From positions 1,302,001 through 1,366,000 of the forward strand of contig CAMPOT010000001.1 of NCBI GenBank assembly GCA_946892665.1: 64,000 nucleotides of DNA, written 5' to 3'. Origin of the DNA: Chryseobacterium sp. Marseille-Q5410 (lineage in GTDB: Bacteria > Bacteroidota > Bacteroidia > Flavobacteriales > Weeksellaceae). The notes under the pieces were generated by a model. The model saw nothing but the letters and a program-made list of their open reading frames with translations, was not told the DNA's origin and did not search any database. Positions 34,923 to 42,566 of this stretch are shown here, one piece after another. Each line of letters starts with the position of its first letter. Within the stretch, counting starts at the first letter, position 1. The position numbers and the translations under genes are program-made.

Positions 34923-36241
34923 TGAAACCAAATTTTACACAAAAAGTTACGAATTGGGGAAATTTTCCAGTGGTGGAAAAAGAAATGAAATCTGAAGATT
35001 CTATCCGTAAAATTAAGGAGTTCGTACAAAATCACAACGAAATTATCGCTCGCGGAAACGGACGTTGCTATGGTGACGCTTCACTGTCTGAACATATTTT
35101 TTCAACCAAAAGACTCAACAAGTTCATCAGTTTTGATCGGTTGAACGGTGTGATAGAGTGCGAATCAGGAGTTTTGCTTTCGGAGGTTCTCGAAGTATGC
35201 GTTCCTCAAGGTTATTTTCTTTATGTGACACCGGGAACCAAATTTATTTCCGTGGGAGGTGCCATCGCATCAGATGTGCATGGCAAAAATCATCATTTGG
35301 AAGGCTGCTTCTCCGAGTATGTGCTTGAATTTTCTTTATTAAATGAAAAAAATGAAGTAATCATCTGTTCAAGATCTCAAAATTCCGATAAATTCTGGTC
35401 AACAATTGGAGGAATGGGCCTTACAGGAATTATTCTTTCAGCAAAATTTAAACTGAAAAATATTGAAACCGCATACATTCGACAAGAAAGCATAAAAGCC
35501 AATAATTTGGACGAAATTTTTCAGTTGTTCGACGAAAGTGAATCCTGGACTTACAATGTGGCGTGGATTGATTGCCTGCAAAAAGGAAAAAACTTAGGAA
35601 AAAGCATTTTAATGAGAGGCGAACATGCTTTCAAACACGAATTGCCCAAAAAATGGCAACAAAACCCTTTAAGATTAAAAAGGAAAATAAATCCATCCGT
35701 ACCATTTTATTTTCCTGGTTTTGTGTTGAATAAATGGAGTGTAAAGTTGTTCAACTGGTTGTATTTCAATAAGCAACGGAAAGAAGAGGTGAAGGATTTT
35801 GTGGATTATGAGTCTTTTTTCTATCCTTTGGATATGGTGAATGATTGGAATAAAATTTACGGAAAAGAAGGTTTTATTCAATATCAAATGGTGGTTCCCA
35901 AAGAAAATGGGAAAGAAGGAATGAGAAAAATCCTGGAAACCATCGCCAAAAGCGGCAACGGTTCTTTTCTTGCGGTGCTGAAGCTTTTCGGAAAAAATAA
36001 TCCTCATGCCTATAATTCTTTCCCAATGGAAGGTTATACACTGGCTTTGGATTTTAAAGTAAACAAAAATCTCAAAAATTTGGTCGAAAAATTAGATGCG
36101 ATCGTAGAGGAAGTTGGTGGCAGAATTTATTTAACCAAAGACAGCATGAGCAAATCCAGCTTAACCAATTATCTGCAAAACGTTCAAAACTCTAAATTTG
36201 TATCGTTGCAGCATAAAAGAATCATCAACAATAATAACTGA
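34922..36241 (+). CDS. FAD-dependent oxidoreductase, DprE1-like (polyprenyl-phosphoryl-ribose oxidase)
   Basis: A 439-residue flavoenzyme of the VAO/PCMH fold. Matches to mycobacterial DprE1 include GNGRCYGDASL (45-55), VGGAIASDVHGKNHH (111-125, with the flavin-contacting His120), GGMGLTGI, FFYPLDMVNDWNKIYGKEGFIQYQ (299-322) and GGRIYLTKDS (399-408, active-site Lys406). DprE1 oxidises the 2'-OH of decaprenylphosphoryl-ribose, the first half of epimerisation to arabinose. The residue aligned with the benzothiazinone-reactive cysteine of the mycobacterial enzyme (Cys387) is Ala375 here. Start at the ATG overlapping the UbiA stop; upstream residues lie in the UbiA frame region and are rejected. 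Confidence 0.88.
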   Translation: MKPNFTQKVTNWGNFPVVEKEMKSEDSIRKIKEFVQNHNEIIARGNGRCYGDASLSEHIFSTKRLNKFISFDRLNGVIECESGVLLSEVLEVCVPQGYFLYVTPGTKFISVGGAIASDVHGKNHHLEGCFSEYVLEFSLLNEKNEVIICSRSQNSDKFWSTIGGMGLTGIILSAKFKLKNIETAYIRQESIKANNLDEIFQLFDESESWTYNVAWIDCLQKGKNLGKSILMRGEHAFKHELPKKWQQNPLRLKRKINPSVPFYFPGFVLNKWSVKLFNWLYFNKQRKEEVKDFVDYESFFYPLDMVNDWNKIYGKEGFIQYQMVVPKENGKEGMRKILETIAKSGNGSFLAVLKLFGKNNPHAYNSFPMEGYTLALDFKVNKNLKNLVEKLDAIVEEVGGRIYLTKDSMSKSSLTNYLQNVQNSKFVSLQHKRIINNNN

Positions 36242-36264
36242 ATCATTTCTACTAATTCTAATTT

Positions 36265-36990
36265 ATGATCATACTCGGAAGCAATTCAGAAGTTGCGCAA
36301 GCATTTGTTGAAAAGGTCTTAGAAGAGGGCGGAAAATATTCGACCATTTATTTGGTGACCTCCAATCCGGAAACTACGGAAAAATTTGCCCGACACCTAG
36401 ATGTTAAATTTTTACAAAATACCGAAATCATCAATTTCGATTTGTTAAAAGAAAACGAATATACCAAGCTGGAACATCTTTCAGCAGATTTGTTGTTTTG
36501 CGCAACAGGTTTTCTCGGCGAAGGAACTGAAGAAGGATTGTACGACTCGAAAGATACGGCAAATATTGTCGATATTAATTACGCAAAACTAATTCCATTG
36601 CTCAATTTTTTTGCCCAGAAAATGGAGAGACAACGTTCTGGAACGATGATCGTTTTGTCTTCGGTAGCGGGAGATCGTGGCAGACAAAGCAATTTTATTT
36701 ACGGAAGTGCAAAGGCGGGATTAACTGCCTATTTAAGCGGGTTGAGGAATTATATGTTCAATAGAAAAGTTCATGTGATCACCATAAAACCGGGATTTAT
36801 GGATACCAAAATGACAGAAGGTTTACCACTAAATCCGAAACTGACAGCCACGCCAAAACAAGCCGCAGAATCAATTTATAAAGCGTTTAAAATGAAGAAA
36901 AATGTCGCTTATGTTTTGCCTGTTTGGGGATTGATTATGCTGATCATCAGAAATATTCCTGAATTTATATTTAAAAAACTGAAACTTTAG
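36265..36990 (+). CDS. Short-chain dehydrogenase, DprE2-like (keto-ribose reductase)
   Basis: A 241-residue SDR with an N-terminal nucleotide motif LGSNSEVAQAF, CATGFLGE (79-86), and the catalytic Ser132/133, Tyr146 and Lys150 in SSVAGDRGRQSNFIYGSAKAG. This stretch, and the C-terminal NIPEFIFKKLKL, correspond closely to mycobacterial DprE2 (Rv3791), which reduces the 2'-keto intermediate to decaprenylphosphoryl-arabinose. It follows the DprE1-like gene by 23 bases. The hydrophobic C-terminal segment (VWGLIMLIIRNI) suggests membrane attachment, as expected for a lipid-linked substrate. Confidence 0.85.
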   Translation: MIILGSNSEVAQAFVEKVLEEGGKYSTIYLVTSNPETTEKFARHLDVKFLQNTEIINFDLLKENEYTKLEHLSADLLFCATGFLGEGTEEGLYDSKDTANIVDINYAKLIPLLNFFAQKMERQRSGTMIVLSSVAGDRGRQSNFIYGSAKAGLTAYLSGLRNYMFNRKVHVITIKPGFMDTKMTEGLPLNPKLTATPKQAAESIYKAFKMKKNVAYVLPVWGLIMLIIRNIPEFIFKKLKL

Positions 36991-37008
36991 AAAACACGAT
37001 TCCGATTG

Positions 37009-37596
37009 ATGAGAAAATTATATTGCTTCGATTTCGATGGTACTTTGACCCGCAAGGACACGATGTTTCTGTACTTGAAATATTATAACGCTGCCAAATT
37101 CAGAACTCAGTTTATCAAACATATTCCGCTCTTTGTTTTGCTTAAATTAAAGCTTGCAGATGTCGAAAAAGTGAAGAAAAGCTTCATAGCTTCGATATTA
37201 AAAGGTGAAAGCAAAAACAGAATTGAAAAGAAATCGGAACTTTTTTTTCAGGAATTTTATCCGGAAATTTTTCGGGAAAACGCTTTGGAATTCATTAAAA
37301 AAATCGACCGCGAAAATACCGATTGCTATATTGTTTCAGCTTCTCTTGATATTTGGGTAGCGCCTTTTGCCAAAGAATTTCAAATGAAACTTTTATCCAC
37401 ACGCGCGGAATTTAAGGACGATAAATTTACAGGAAATTTCATCGGTAAAAATTGCAATGGAGCTGAGAAAGTAAACCGAATTAAAGAAGCAATCAATGGC
37501 AAGAAATTCGACAAAATTATCGCTTTCGGTGACACCTCCGGCGATCGGGAAATGCTGGCTTGGGCAAATGAACGTCATTTTGAATTTTTTCACTAA
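37009..37596 (+). CDS. HAD-IB family phosphatase
   Basis: A 195-residue HAD hydrolase: motif I FDFDGTLT with nucleophile Asp8 and acid Asp10, motif II Ser in IVSAS, a Lys in GAEKVNRI, and motif IV GDTSGDREM. The cap is of the small helical SerB-like type. The gene is 18 bases after the DprE2-like gene. In mycobacteria a phosphatase must remove the 5-phosphate from decaprenylphosphoryl-5-phosphoribose between the UbiA and DprE1 steps; position makes this protein the candidate for that step, although phosphoserine phosphatase-like activity is possible. ATG at 37009 is preferred over the TTG one codon before. Confidence 0.83.
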   Translation: MRKLYCFDFDGTLTRKDTMFLYLKYYNAAKFRTQFIKHIPLFVLLKLKLADVEKVKKSFIASILKGESKNRIEKKSELFFQEFYPEIFRENALEFIKKIDRENTDCYIVSASLDIWVAPFAKEFQMKLLSTRAEFKDDKFTGNFIGKNCNGAEKVNRIKEAINGKKFDKIIAFGDTSGDREMLAWANERHFEFFH

Positions 37597-37635
37597 TTTT
37601 ATCTCCCCAAAATAACAATAAGAAAGTACAAAAAA

Positions 37636-38769
37636 ATGGATAAAATATATCTGGATAATGCTGCTACAACACCGCTCTCAGAAGAGGTAATTGATGCAAT
37701 GGTTTCTGTGATGAAAGTTACCTATGGTAATCCCTCATCTACCCACAGTTTCGGGCAGGAAGCTAAAATTCTCATTGAGAAAGTAAGGAGGGAGGTTGCT
37801 GATTATTTGCATGTTACTCCAGCTGAAATTATTTTCACTTCATGTGGAACCGAATCCAATAATATGATCATAAAATCTTGTGTGGATCATCTTGGGGTTC
37901 AGCGCATCATCACTTCACCACTGGAGCATAAATGTGTTGCAGAAACCATTTTGGAGATGAAAAATAGGAGAGGAGTTGAGGTCGTTTACCTTCGTCCGGA
38001 CCAAAAAGGAGATTTGGATTTGGCAAAGCTTGAAGAATTACTAAAAAATTCAGATAAGAAAACGCTGGTAAGTTTAATGCATGCCAACAATGAAATTGGC
38101 AACCTTCTGGATATAAATAAAGTAGCGCACCTTTGCAAGGAAAACAATGCGCTTTTCCATTCAGATACTGTACAATCGATGGCGCATATGGATTTGGATT
38201 TTTCTAAAATTCCGGTGGACTTTGCAAGCTGTAGTGCCCATAAATTTCATGGTCCGAAAGGAAGTGGGTTTGCTTTTATCAGAAAATCCACTGGTTTAAA
38301 GGGGATTATAACTGGTGGTCCTCAGGAAAGATCCTTGAGAGCAGGAACAGAAAACGTTTGTGGAATTGTAGGTTTAGGAAAAGCATTGGAACTTTCTTTG
38401 AAAAACATGAGCGATTATACATCCCACATCAAAGAAATTAAAAATTACACGATTGAAAAACTTACTGCAGAAATAGAAGGCGTGAAATTTAACGGAAGAA
38501 GTGCGGAAGATGGAAGTTTATACACGGTTTTAAGTATTTTATTGCCTTTCAAAGATCCAATGATAGGATTGAAATTAGATATGAAAGGAATTGCCATCTC
38601 TCAGGGAAGTGCTTGTTCTTCGGGTGCTTCCAAACCATCAATGGTCTTGTTGATGATTTTGGATGAAGAAGAAATGAATAGTTCGACACCGCTGAGAATT
38701 TCCTTTAGCCATCTCACTTCAAAAAAAGATATTGATGCATTAATTGACGCACTGAAAATGATCGCTTAA
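37636..38769 (+). CDS. Cysteine desulfurase, IscS/NifS family
   Basis: A 377-residue PLP enzyme. Visible are LDNAATTPL (6-14), the MHANNEIG substrate/PLP region (148-155), the Schiff-base Lys203 in CSAHKFHGPKG, and the mobile-loop Cys327 in GSACSSGA. It takes sulfur from cysteine as a persulfide for Fe-S clusters, tRNA thiolation or cofactors. No iscU or sufBCD is adjacent, so it may be a housekeeping NifS-like enzyme rather than part of a cluster-assembly operon. It lies 39 bases after the HAD gene. Confidence 0.93.
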   Translation: MDKIYLDNAATTPLSEEVIDAMVSVMKVTYGNPSSTHSFGQEAKILIEKVRREVADYLHVTPAEIIFTSCGTESNNMIIKSCVDHLGVQRIITSPLEHKCVAETILEMKNRRGVEVVYLRPDQKGDLDLAKLEELLKNSDKKTLVSLMHANNEIGNLLDINKVAHLCKENNALFHSDTVQSMAHMDLDFSKIPVDFASCSAHKFHGPKGSGFAFIRKSTGLKGIITGGPQERSLRAGTENVCGIVGLGKALELSLKNMSDYTSHIKEIKNYTIEKLTAEIEGVKFNGRSAEDGSLYTVLSILLPFKDPMIGLKLDMKGIAISQGSACSSGASKPSMVLLMILDEEEMNSSTPLRISFSHLTSKKDIDALIDALKMIA

Positions 38770-38836
38770 GATTCTAAAATAGAAAAAACAAATATTGAAC
38801 ATAGATAATTTACGCAAGGGATTGGCAAGAAAGTTG

Positions 38837-38844
38837 TAAATTTG
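38837..38844 (+). promoter_or_regulatory. -7 promoter element (TAAATTTG) for trxA
   Basis: Consensus TAnnTTTG, 34 bases before the trxA ATG. Confidence 0.5.
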
Positions 38845-38878
38845 GACATTGAAATTTTAATTAAAAAACAGAAAAGAT

Positions 38879-39196
38879 ATGGCATTAGAGATTACGGATC
38901 AATCATTTAAAGAAATGGTTTTGAATTCAGACAAACCAGTATTGGTTGATTTTTGGGCAGTTTGGTGCGGACCATGTAGAATGTTAGGACCAATTGTTGA
39001 AGAAATTGCAACAGATTTTGAAGGAAAAGCAGTTGTAGGAAAAGTTGATGTTGATAATAATCAGCAGGTTTCTGTGGATTATGGTATCAGAAATATCCCT
39101 ACAGTTTTGATCTTCAAAAATGGTGAGGTCGTAGATAAAATTGTAGGAGTTGCTTCCAAAGAAGTGATTGCAGAGAAATTATCTGCGCATTTGTAG
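38879..39196 (+). CDS. trxA: Thioredoxin
   Basis: A 105-residue cytoplasmic thioredoxin with the classical active site FWAVWC30-G-P-C33-RM and cis-Pro in NIPTVLIFKNGEVV. It is the general protein disulfide reductant. Standard length, no signal peptide, own promoter and terminator. Confidence 0.97.
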   Translation: MALEITDQSFKEMVLNSDKPVLVDFWAVWCGPCRMLGPIVEEIATDFEGKAVVGKVDVDNNQQVSVDYGIRNIPTVLIFKNGEVVDKIVGVASKEVIAEKLSAHL

Positions 39197-39220
39197 AAAA
39201 ATAAATAGATTGAAAATGAG

Positions 39221-39250
39221 TGCTTTCCCTTTCGGGGAAGCATTTTTTTT
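39221..39250 (+). terminator. Terminator after trxA
   Basis: 9-bp stem TGCTTTCCC / GGGGAAGCA (one wobble) with a T run of nine. Confidence 0.9.
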
Positions 39251-39281
39251 CGAAAATATTTTGTAGTTAAGCAAAAAGTTG

Positions 39282-39289
39282 TATTTTTG
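39282..39289 (+). promoter_or_regulatory. -7 promoter element (TATTTTTG) for tRNA-Asp genes
   Basis: Consensus element with TTG at 39261-39263, an 18-base spacer, and the first tRNA 44 bases downstream. Confidence 0.65.
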
Positions 39290-39332
39290 CACTCACCAAA
39301 AAGAAAGAAACTTTCTCAGAGGTTATTCTTAA

Positions 39333-39406
39333 GATCCGGTAGTTCAGCTGGTTAGAATGCCGCCCTGTCACGGCGGAGGTCGCGGGTTCGAGTCCCGTCC
39401 GGATCG
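39333..39406 (+). tRNA. tRNA-Asp (GTC), copy 1
   Basis: 74 nt with a complete cloverleaf: acceptor GATCCGG / CCGGATC, discriminator G, anticodon stem CCGCC / GGCGG with loop CTGTCAC (anticodon GTC), T arm GCGGG-TTCGAGT-CCCGT (one wobble pair). The 3' CCA is not encoded, as often in Bacteroidota. Confidence 0.98.
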
Positions 39407-39440
39407 CAGAAAAGATTTACAATTTTATCTTTAAAAAATT

Positions 39441-39514
39441 GATCCGGTAGTTCAGCTGGTTAGAATGCCGCCCTGTCACGGCGGAGGTCGCGGGTTCGAG
39501 TCCCGTCCGGATCG
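39441..39514 (+). tRNA. tRNA-Asp (GTC), copy 2
   Basis: Identical in all 74 positions to the copy 108 bases upstream, same strand, separated by 34 bases. The two are probably one transcript ending at the hairpin at 39541. Confidence 0.98.
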
Positions 39515-39540
39515 CAATTAAATTATCAATGTAATACAAA

Positions 39541-39573
39541 ATGCTGTAAAATGTATGTTTTACGGCATTTTTT
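39541..39573 (+). terminator. Terminator after tRNA-Asp pair
   Basis: 11-bp stem ATGCTGTAAAA / TTTTACGGCAT (one G-U pair) and a T run. Confidence 0.88.
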
Positions 39574-40070
39574 ATTTTAAACTAATATCGAACAGGAGCA
39601 GAATTTCGCATGCAATCCGAAAAAATTGAACAACACTAGTTTCATTCAATCGATATCATTTACCTCGCAAACTATATTGGTACTTGCCAGTTTCGTATCA
39701 GCTACGATCATAATATAAATGAATTATAAATCCAGTATTGTCCAATAATCAATTTGCCTTATCATTCATTTATCTTAGCGTGAGCGCAAAAGAGAGAGTC
39801 AAACCAAAATAGATGATGAGCTTTGCTAAAATTACAGTTCAAGACTCTGCAAATTGATTAGCATTTCTTCGAGATTACGCGGGAGCGAGTAACTTATTTT
39901 GTTTCGTCAATCTAAAGCAGCTTTTGGGATCGTTGCTTTTTTTATTTAAAGATTTGGGGTGGTTTGTTAAAATTTCTTTAAACTAGTAATCATCATCAAA
40001 TAATATTTTGTGGGATGCATAAAAAATGCTAATATTGTTATGAAACCCAACTCATTAAAAATATTAAAAA
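39574..40070. other. Non-coding stretch between tRNA-Asp pair and glgC
   Basis: About 500 bases with no reading frame that looks like a gene; the longest candidate frame on the plus strand is about 42 codons without a sensible start. A terminator-like hairpin lies at 39914-39943. The stretch could hold a small RNA, the glgC leader, or old insertion remnants beside the tRNA genes. No repeats or known riboswitch were recognised. Confidence 0.5.
39914..39943 (+). terminator. Terminator-like hairpin with no gene upstream
   Basis: 8-bp stem AAAGCAGC / GTTGCTTT (one wobble), 10-nt loop, then seven T. No protein gene ends before it, which suggests a small RNA or a leader attenuator for glgC. Confidence 0.6.
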
Positions 40071-41348
40071 ATGCCCAAAATGAAACCCAGTGTGATCTCC
40101 ATAGTTCTAGGTGGTGGAAGGGGAACGCGGCTGTTTCCATTAACTTATTCTCGTTCGAAACCAGCGGTGCCTATCGCCGGAAAATACAGGTTGGTGGATA
40201 TTCCGATTTCCAACTGCCTGAATTCGGGATATAACAGGATTTTGGTACTTACCCAATTCAATTCTGCTTCGCTTAATTCACATATAAAAAATTCTTATCA
40301 TTTTGATATTTTCAGCAAGGGCTTTGTGGATATCCTCGCCGCCGAACAAAACGTGGAAAATGACCAATGGTACCAAGGTACTGCAGATGCAGTCCGACAG
40401 TCGATGAGGCATTTGGAAAAATATGAATACGATTATATTTTAATTCTTTCCGGAGATCAGCTTTATCAAATGGATTTTCGTGATATGATTGACTTTCATT
40501 GCAAAAATGAAGGCGATATTACCATAGCCACGATTCCGGTTAATTGCAAAGATGCGCCCGGTTTCGGAATTTTGAAATCAGATGATCAGGGAAATGTCAC
40601 CTCATTTGTAGAGAAACCATCGCATGATATTCTCGAAGATTGGAAATCGGAAGTTTCCGAAAAAAGTAAATCTGAAGGGAAAGAATACCTCGCCTCGATG
40701 GGGATTTATGTTTTTAGTAAAAATGTTCTCAAGAAAATGTTTGAAAACATGCCAGGCGATGATTTCGGCGGAGAATTAATTCCCAATGCCTTAGAAACTT
40801 ATAAAACGCTCAGCTTTCAGTACGACGGCTATTGGACGGATATCGGAACCATTGATTCTTTCTTTGATGCCAATATTGACTTGACCAGAGACTTTCCTCA
40901 TTTTAATCTTTTCAGCAATGCGCCGATCTATACGAGAGCGAGAATGTTGCCTCCCTCCAAAATTCTTGGTTCTTACGTAAGCAAAGCGATCTTCGGAGAC
41001 GGATGTATTGTGATGGCCGATAAAATTGAAAATTCAATTGTAGGAAACCGTAGCCGAGTTGATAAAGGAAGTACTTTGATGGATACCTACATGATGGGTG
41101 CGGATTACTACCAAGATACCAAAGACATTGTGGCAAATGATCAGCGAGGAATGCCTAATCTTGGCGTTGGCAAATATTGCTATATCGAGCGGGCAATTCT
41201 CGATAAAAACTGCCAAATCGGTGATAATGTAAGAATCATCGGTGGAAAACATCTTCAAGATGGTGATTTCGAAAATTATTCCATCAAGGACGGAATTGTG
41301 GTGGTGAAAAAAAATGCAGTCATTCATCCCGGAACCATTATCCCTTAA
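40071..41348 (+). CDS. glgC: Glucose-1-phosphate adenylyltransferase
   Basis: A 425-residue ADP-glucose pyrophosphorylase with the nucleotidyltransferase motif GGGRGTRLFPLT near 14-25, SKPAVPIAGKYRLVDIPISNC, the SGDQLYQMD metal/substrate region and FVEKP. The C-terminal left-handed beta-helix domain carries the usual allosteric part. It makes ADP-glucose for glycogen. No glgA or glgB is visible within the window, although they commonly adjoin glgC. The gene is preceded by 500 non-coding bases. Confidence 0.95.
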   Translation: MPKMKPSVISIVLGGGRGTRLFPLTYSRSKPAVPIAGKYRLVDIPISNCLNSGYNRILVLTQFNSASLNSHIKNSYHFDIFSKGFVDILAAEQNVENDQWYQGTADAVRQSMRHLEKYEYDYILILSGDQLYQMDFRDMIDFHCKNEGDITIATIPVNCKDAPGFGILKSDDQGNVTSFVEKPSHDILEDWKSEVSEKSKSEGKEYLASMGIYVFSKNVLKKMFENMPGDDFGGELIPNALETYKTLSFQYDGYWTDIGTIDSFFDANIDLTRDFPHFNLFSNAPIYTRARMLPPSKILGSYVSKAIFGDGCIVMADKIENSIVGNRSRVDKGSTLMDTYMMGADYYQDTKDIVANDQRGMPNLGVGKYCYIERAILDKNCQIGDNVRIIGGKHLQDGDFENYSIKDGIVVVKKNAVIHPGTIIP

Positions 41349-41418
41349 AAATTTTAACCCAAAAAATAACGCACGGCAATATTTTTTATTGTCGTGTTTT
41401 TTTTGCAGTGGTTTTTTG

Positions 41419-41426
41419 TATTTTTG
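41419..41426 (+). promoter_or_regulatory. -7 promoter element (TATTTTTG) directly before SRPBCC gene
   Basis: Consensus TAnnTTTG ending 4 bases before the ATG at 41431, so the transcript would start at or next to the start codon (leaderless). Confidence 0.5.
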
Positions 41427-41430
41427 CCCC

Positions 41431-42468
41431 ATGCGTTGGTTAAAATTAGGGAGTTTATTGATACTTTTTGCGGTGGCAGTTTATGCTATTGCGATGACTT
41501 TTGTTGAGGATGCAAAAAGTTTTACCATTCAAAAAGAAATTTCATATCCTGTAGATCGGGTTTTTCCGCAGTTTAATAATTTGCAGAATTTCACCCGTTG
41601 GAATGCCTTTTTTTCGGAAGATAAGGATTTCACTTTCGATTATTTCACTCCCTATGAAGGGCAGGGAAGTTCAATGAGTTATCACGACAAAAAAGATGCG
41701 GATCAATTCGGAGATCTATTCATCCGTTACGAAAACCCAAACCGAACGCTTCGTTACCAGCTTTTTGAAGAAAAAAAAAATACTCCTTACTTAATTGATG
41801 TGAAGTTCCGTGCCTTAAAGGATAAAACGTCCATTACATGGTTTATTCACACTCCGAAACAGCCGTTCCTGAAAAGATCATTAAATTTAATAACTGAAGA
41901 TTTTGTTGCCGAAAAGATAGATTTAAGCATGAAAAATCTCATGGACGTTCTTGGAAATAAAGTGCAGAAGGAGCAGTTATTGGAGAATTTGAAGTTTGAC
42001 AGTTTGATGGTAGAACAACAGGAAGGTCAGCTCCTTCTCGGCGTAAATGTAAATTCTAAAAACACCAAAGACGCGCTCTTCAAAAACATCGTCATGAATC
42101 ATAACAAAACCCTGAATTACATCAAAATGGATTTGGGAAAAAGAAATGACGAATACGGAGAACCAGTGCTCATTACCGATGCAGACAATTTCAAGGATAA
42201 AGAAGTTTCTTATTACTACGGAATTCCGCTTTCGAAAAGAATCGCAGTTTCCGATAATAATTTCAGTTTCAGAACAGTAAACGCTTCCAGAAATTATGTG
42301 ATTTACTATCGAGGCAATTATTCCGGACGCGTCAAAGCCATACAGCAGTTGCTTTTGAAAGCAAAACGCGATACAATGAGAACGGGAGATTTGCAGCAAA
42401 CTTTCTTAGAAGAGCCAGCTGCCGAGGCTAATACATTGCTGAAATTATCATTGCCGGTTTTCAGATAA
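41431..42468 (+). CDS. SRPBCC-domain protein with N-terminal membrane segment
   Basis: 345 residues. A hydrophobic segment at 5-23 (KLGSLLILFAVAVYAIAM) anchors or exports the protein, followed by a START/SRPBCC-like domain (ISYPVDRVFPQFNNLQNFTRWNAF, about 35-175). The second half (about 185-340) resembles the GyrI/effector-binding fold. This two-domain layout suggests ligand binding, but the ligand and role are unknown. The reading frame extends 39 codons further upstream into the glgC terminus, but the extension crosses the promoter element and lacks family likeness, so the ATG at 41431 is used. Confidence 0.78.
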   Translation: MRWLKLGSLLILFAVAVYAIAMTFVEDAKSFTIQKEISYPVDRVFPQFNNLQNFTRWNAFFSEDKDFTFDYFTPYEGQGSSMSYHDKKDADQFGDLFIRYENPNRTLRYQLFEEKKNTPYLIDVKFRALKDKTSITWFIHTPKQPFLKRSLNLITEDFVAEKIDLSMKNLMDVLGNKVQKEQLLENLKFDSLMVEQQEGQLLLGVNVNSKNTKDALFKNIVMNHNKTLNYIKMDLGKRNDEYGEPVLITDADNFKDKEVSYYYGIPLSKRIAVSDNNFSFRTVNASRNYVIYYRGNYSGRVKAIQQLLLKAKRDTMRTGDLQQTFLEEPAAEANTLLKLSLPVFR

Positions 42469-42522
42469 ATATTTAACTAATCTTTAAAGAGTTTTCGGCT
42501 TTAGTACTTCACTTTTTTTTGC

Positions 42523-42530
42523 TAAATTTG
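42523..42530 (+). promoter_or_regulatory. -7 promoter element (TAAATTTG) for sucAB
   Basis: Consensus TAnnTTTG, 36 bases before the sucA ATG. Confidence 0.55.
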
Positions 42531-42566
42531 TGTTTTAAATAAAAACAAACAGTTAATCTGTAAATA

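Noticed and set aside
41314-41430. Upstream extension of the SRPBCC gene
   Set aside because: Overlaps the glgC terminus in another frame and crosses a consensus promoter element.
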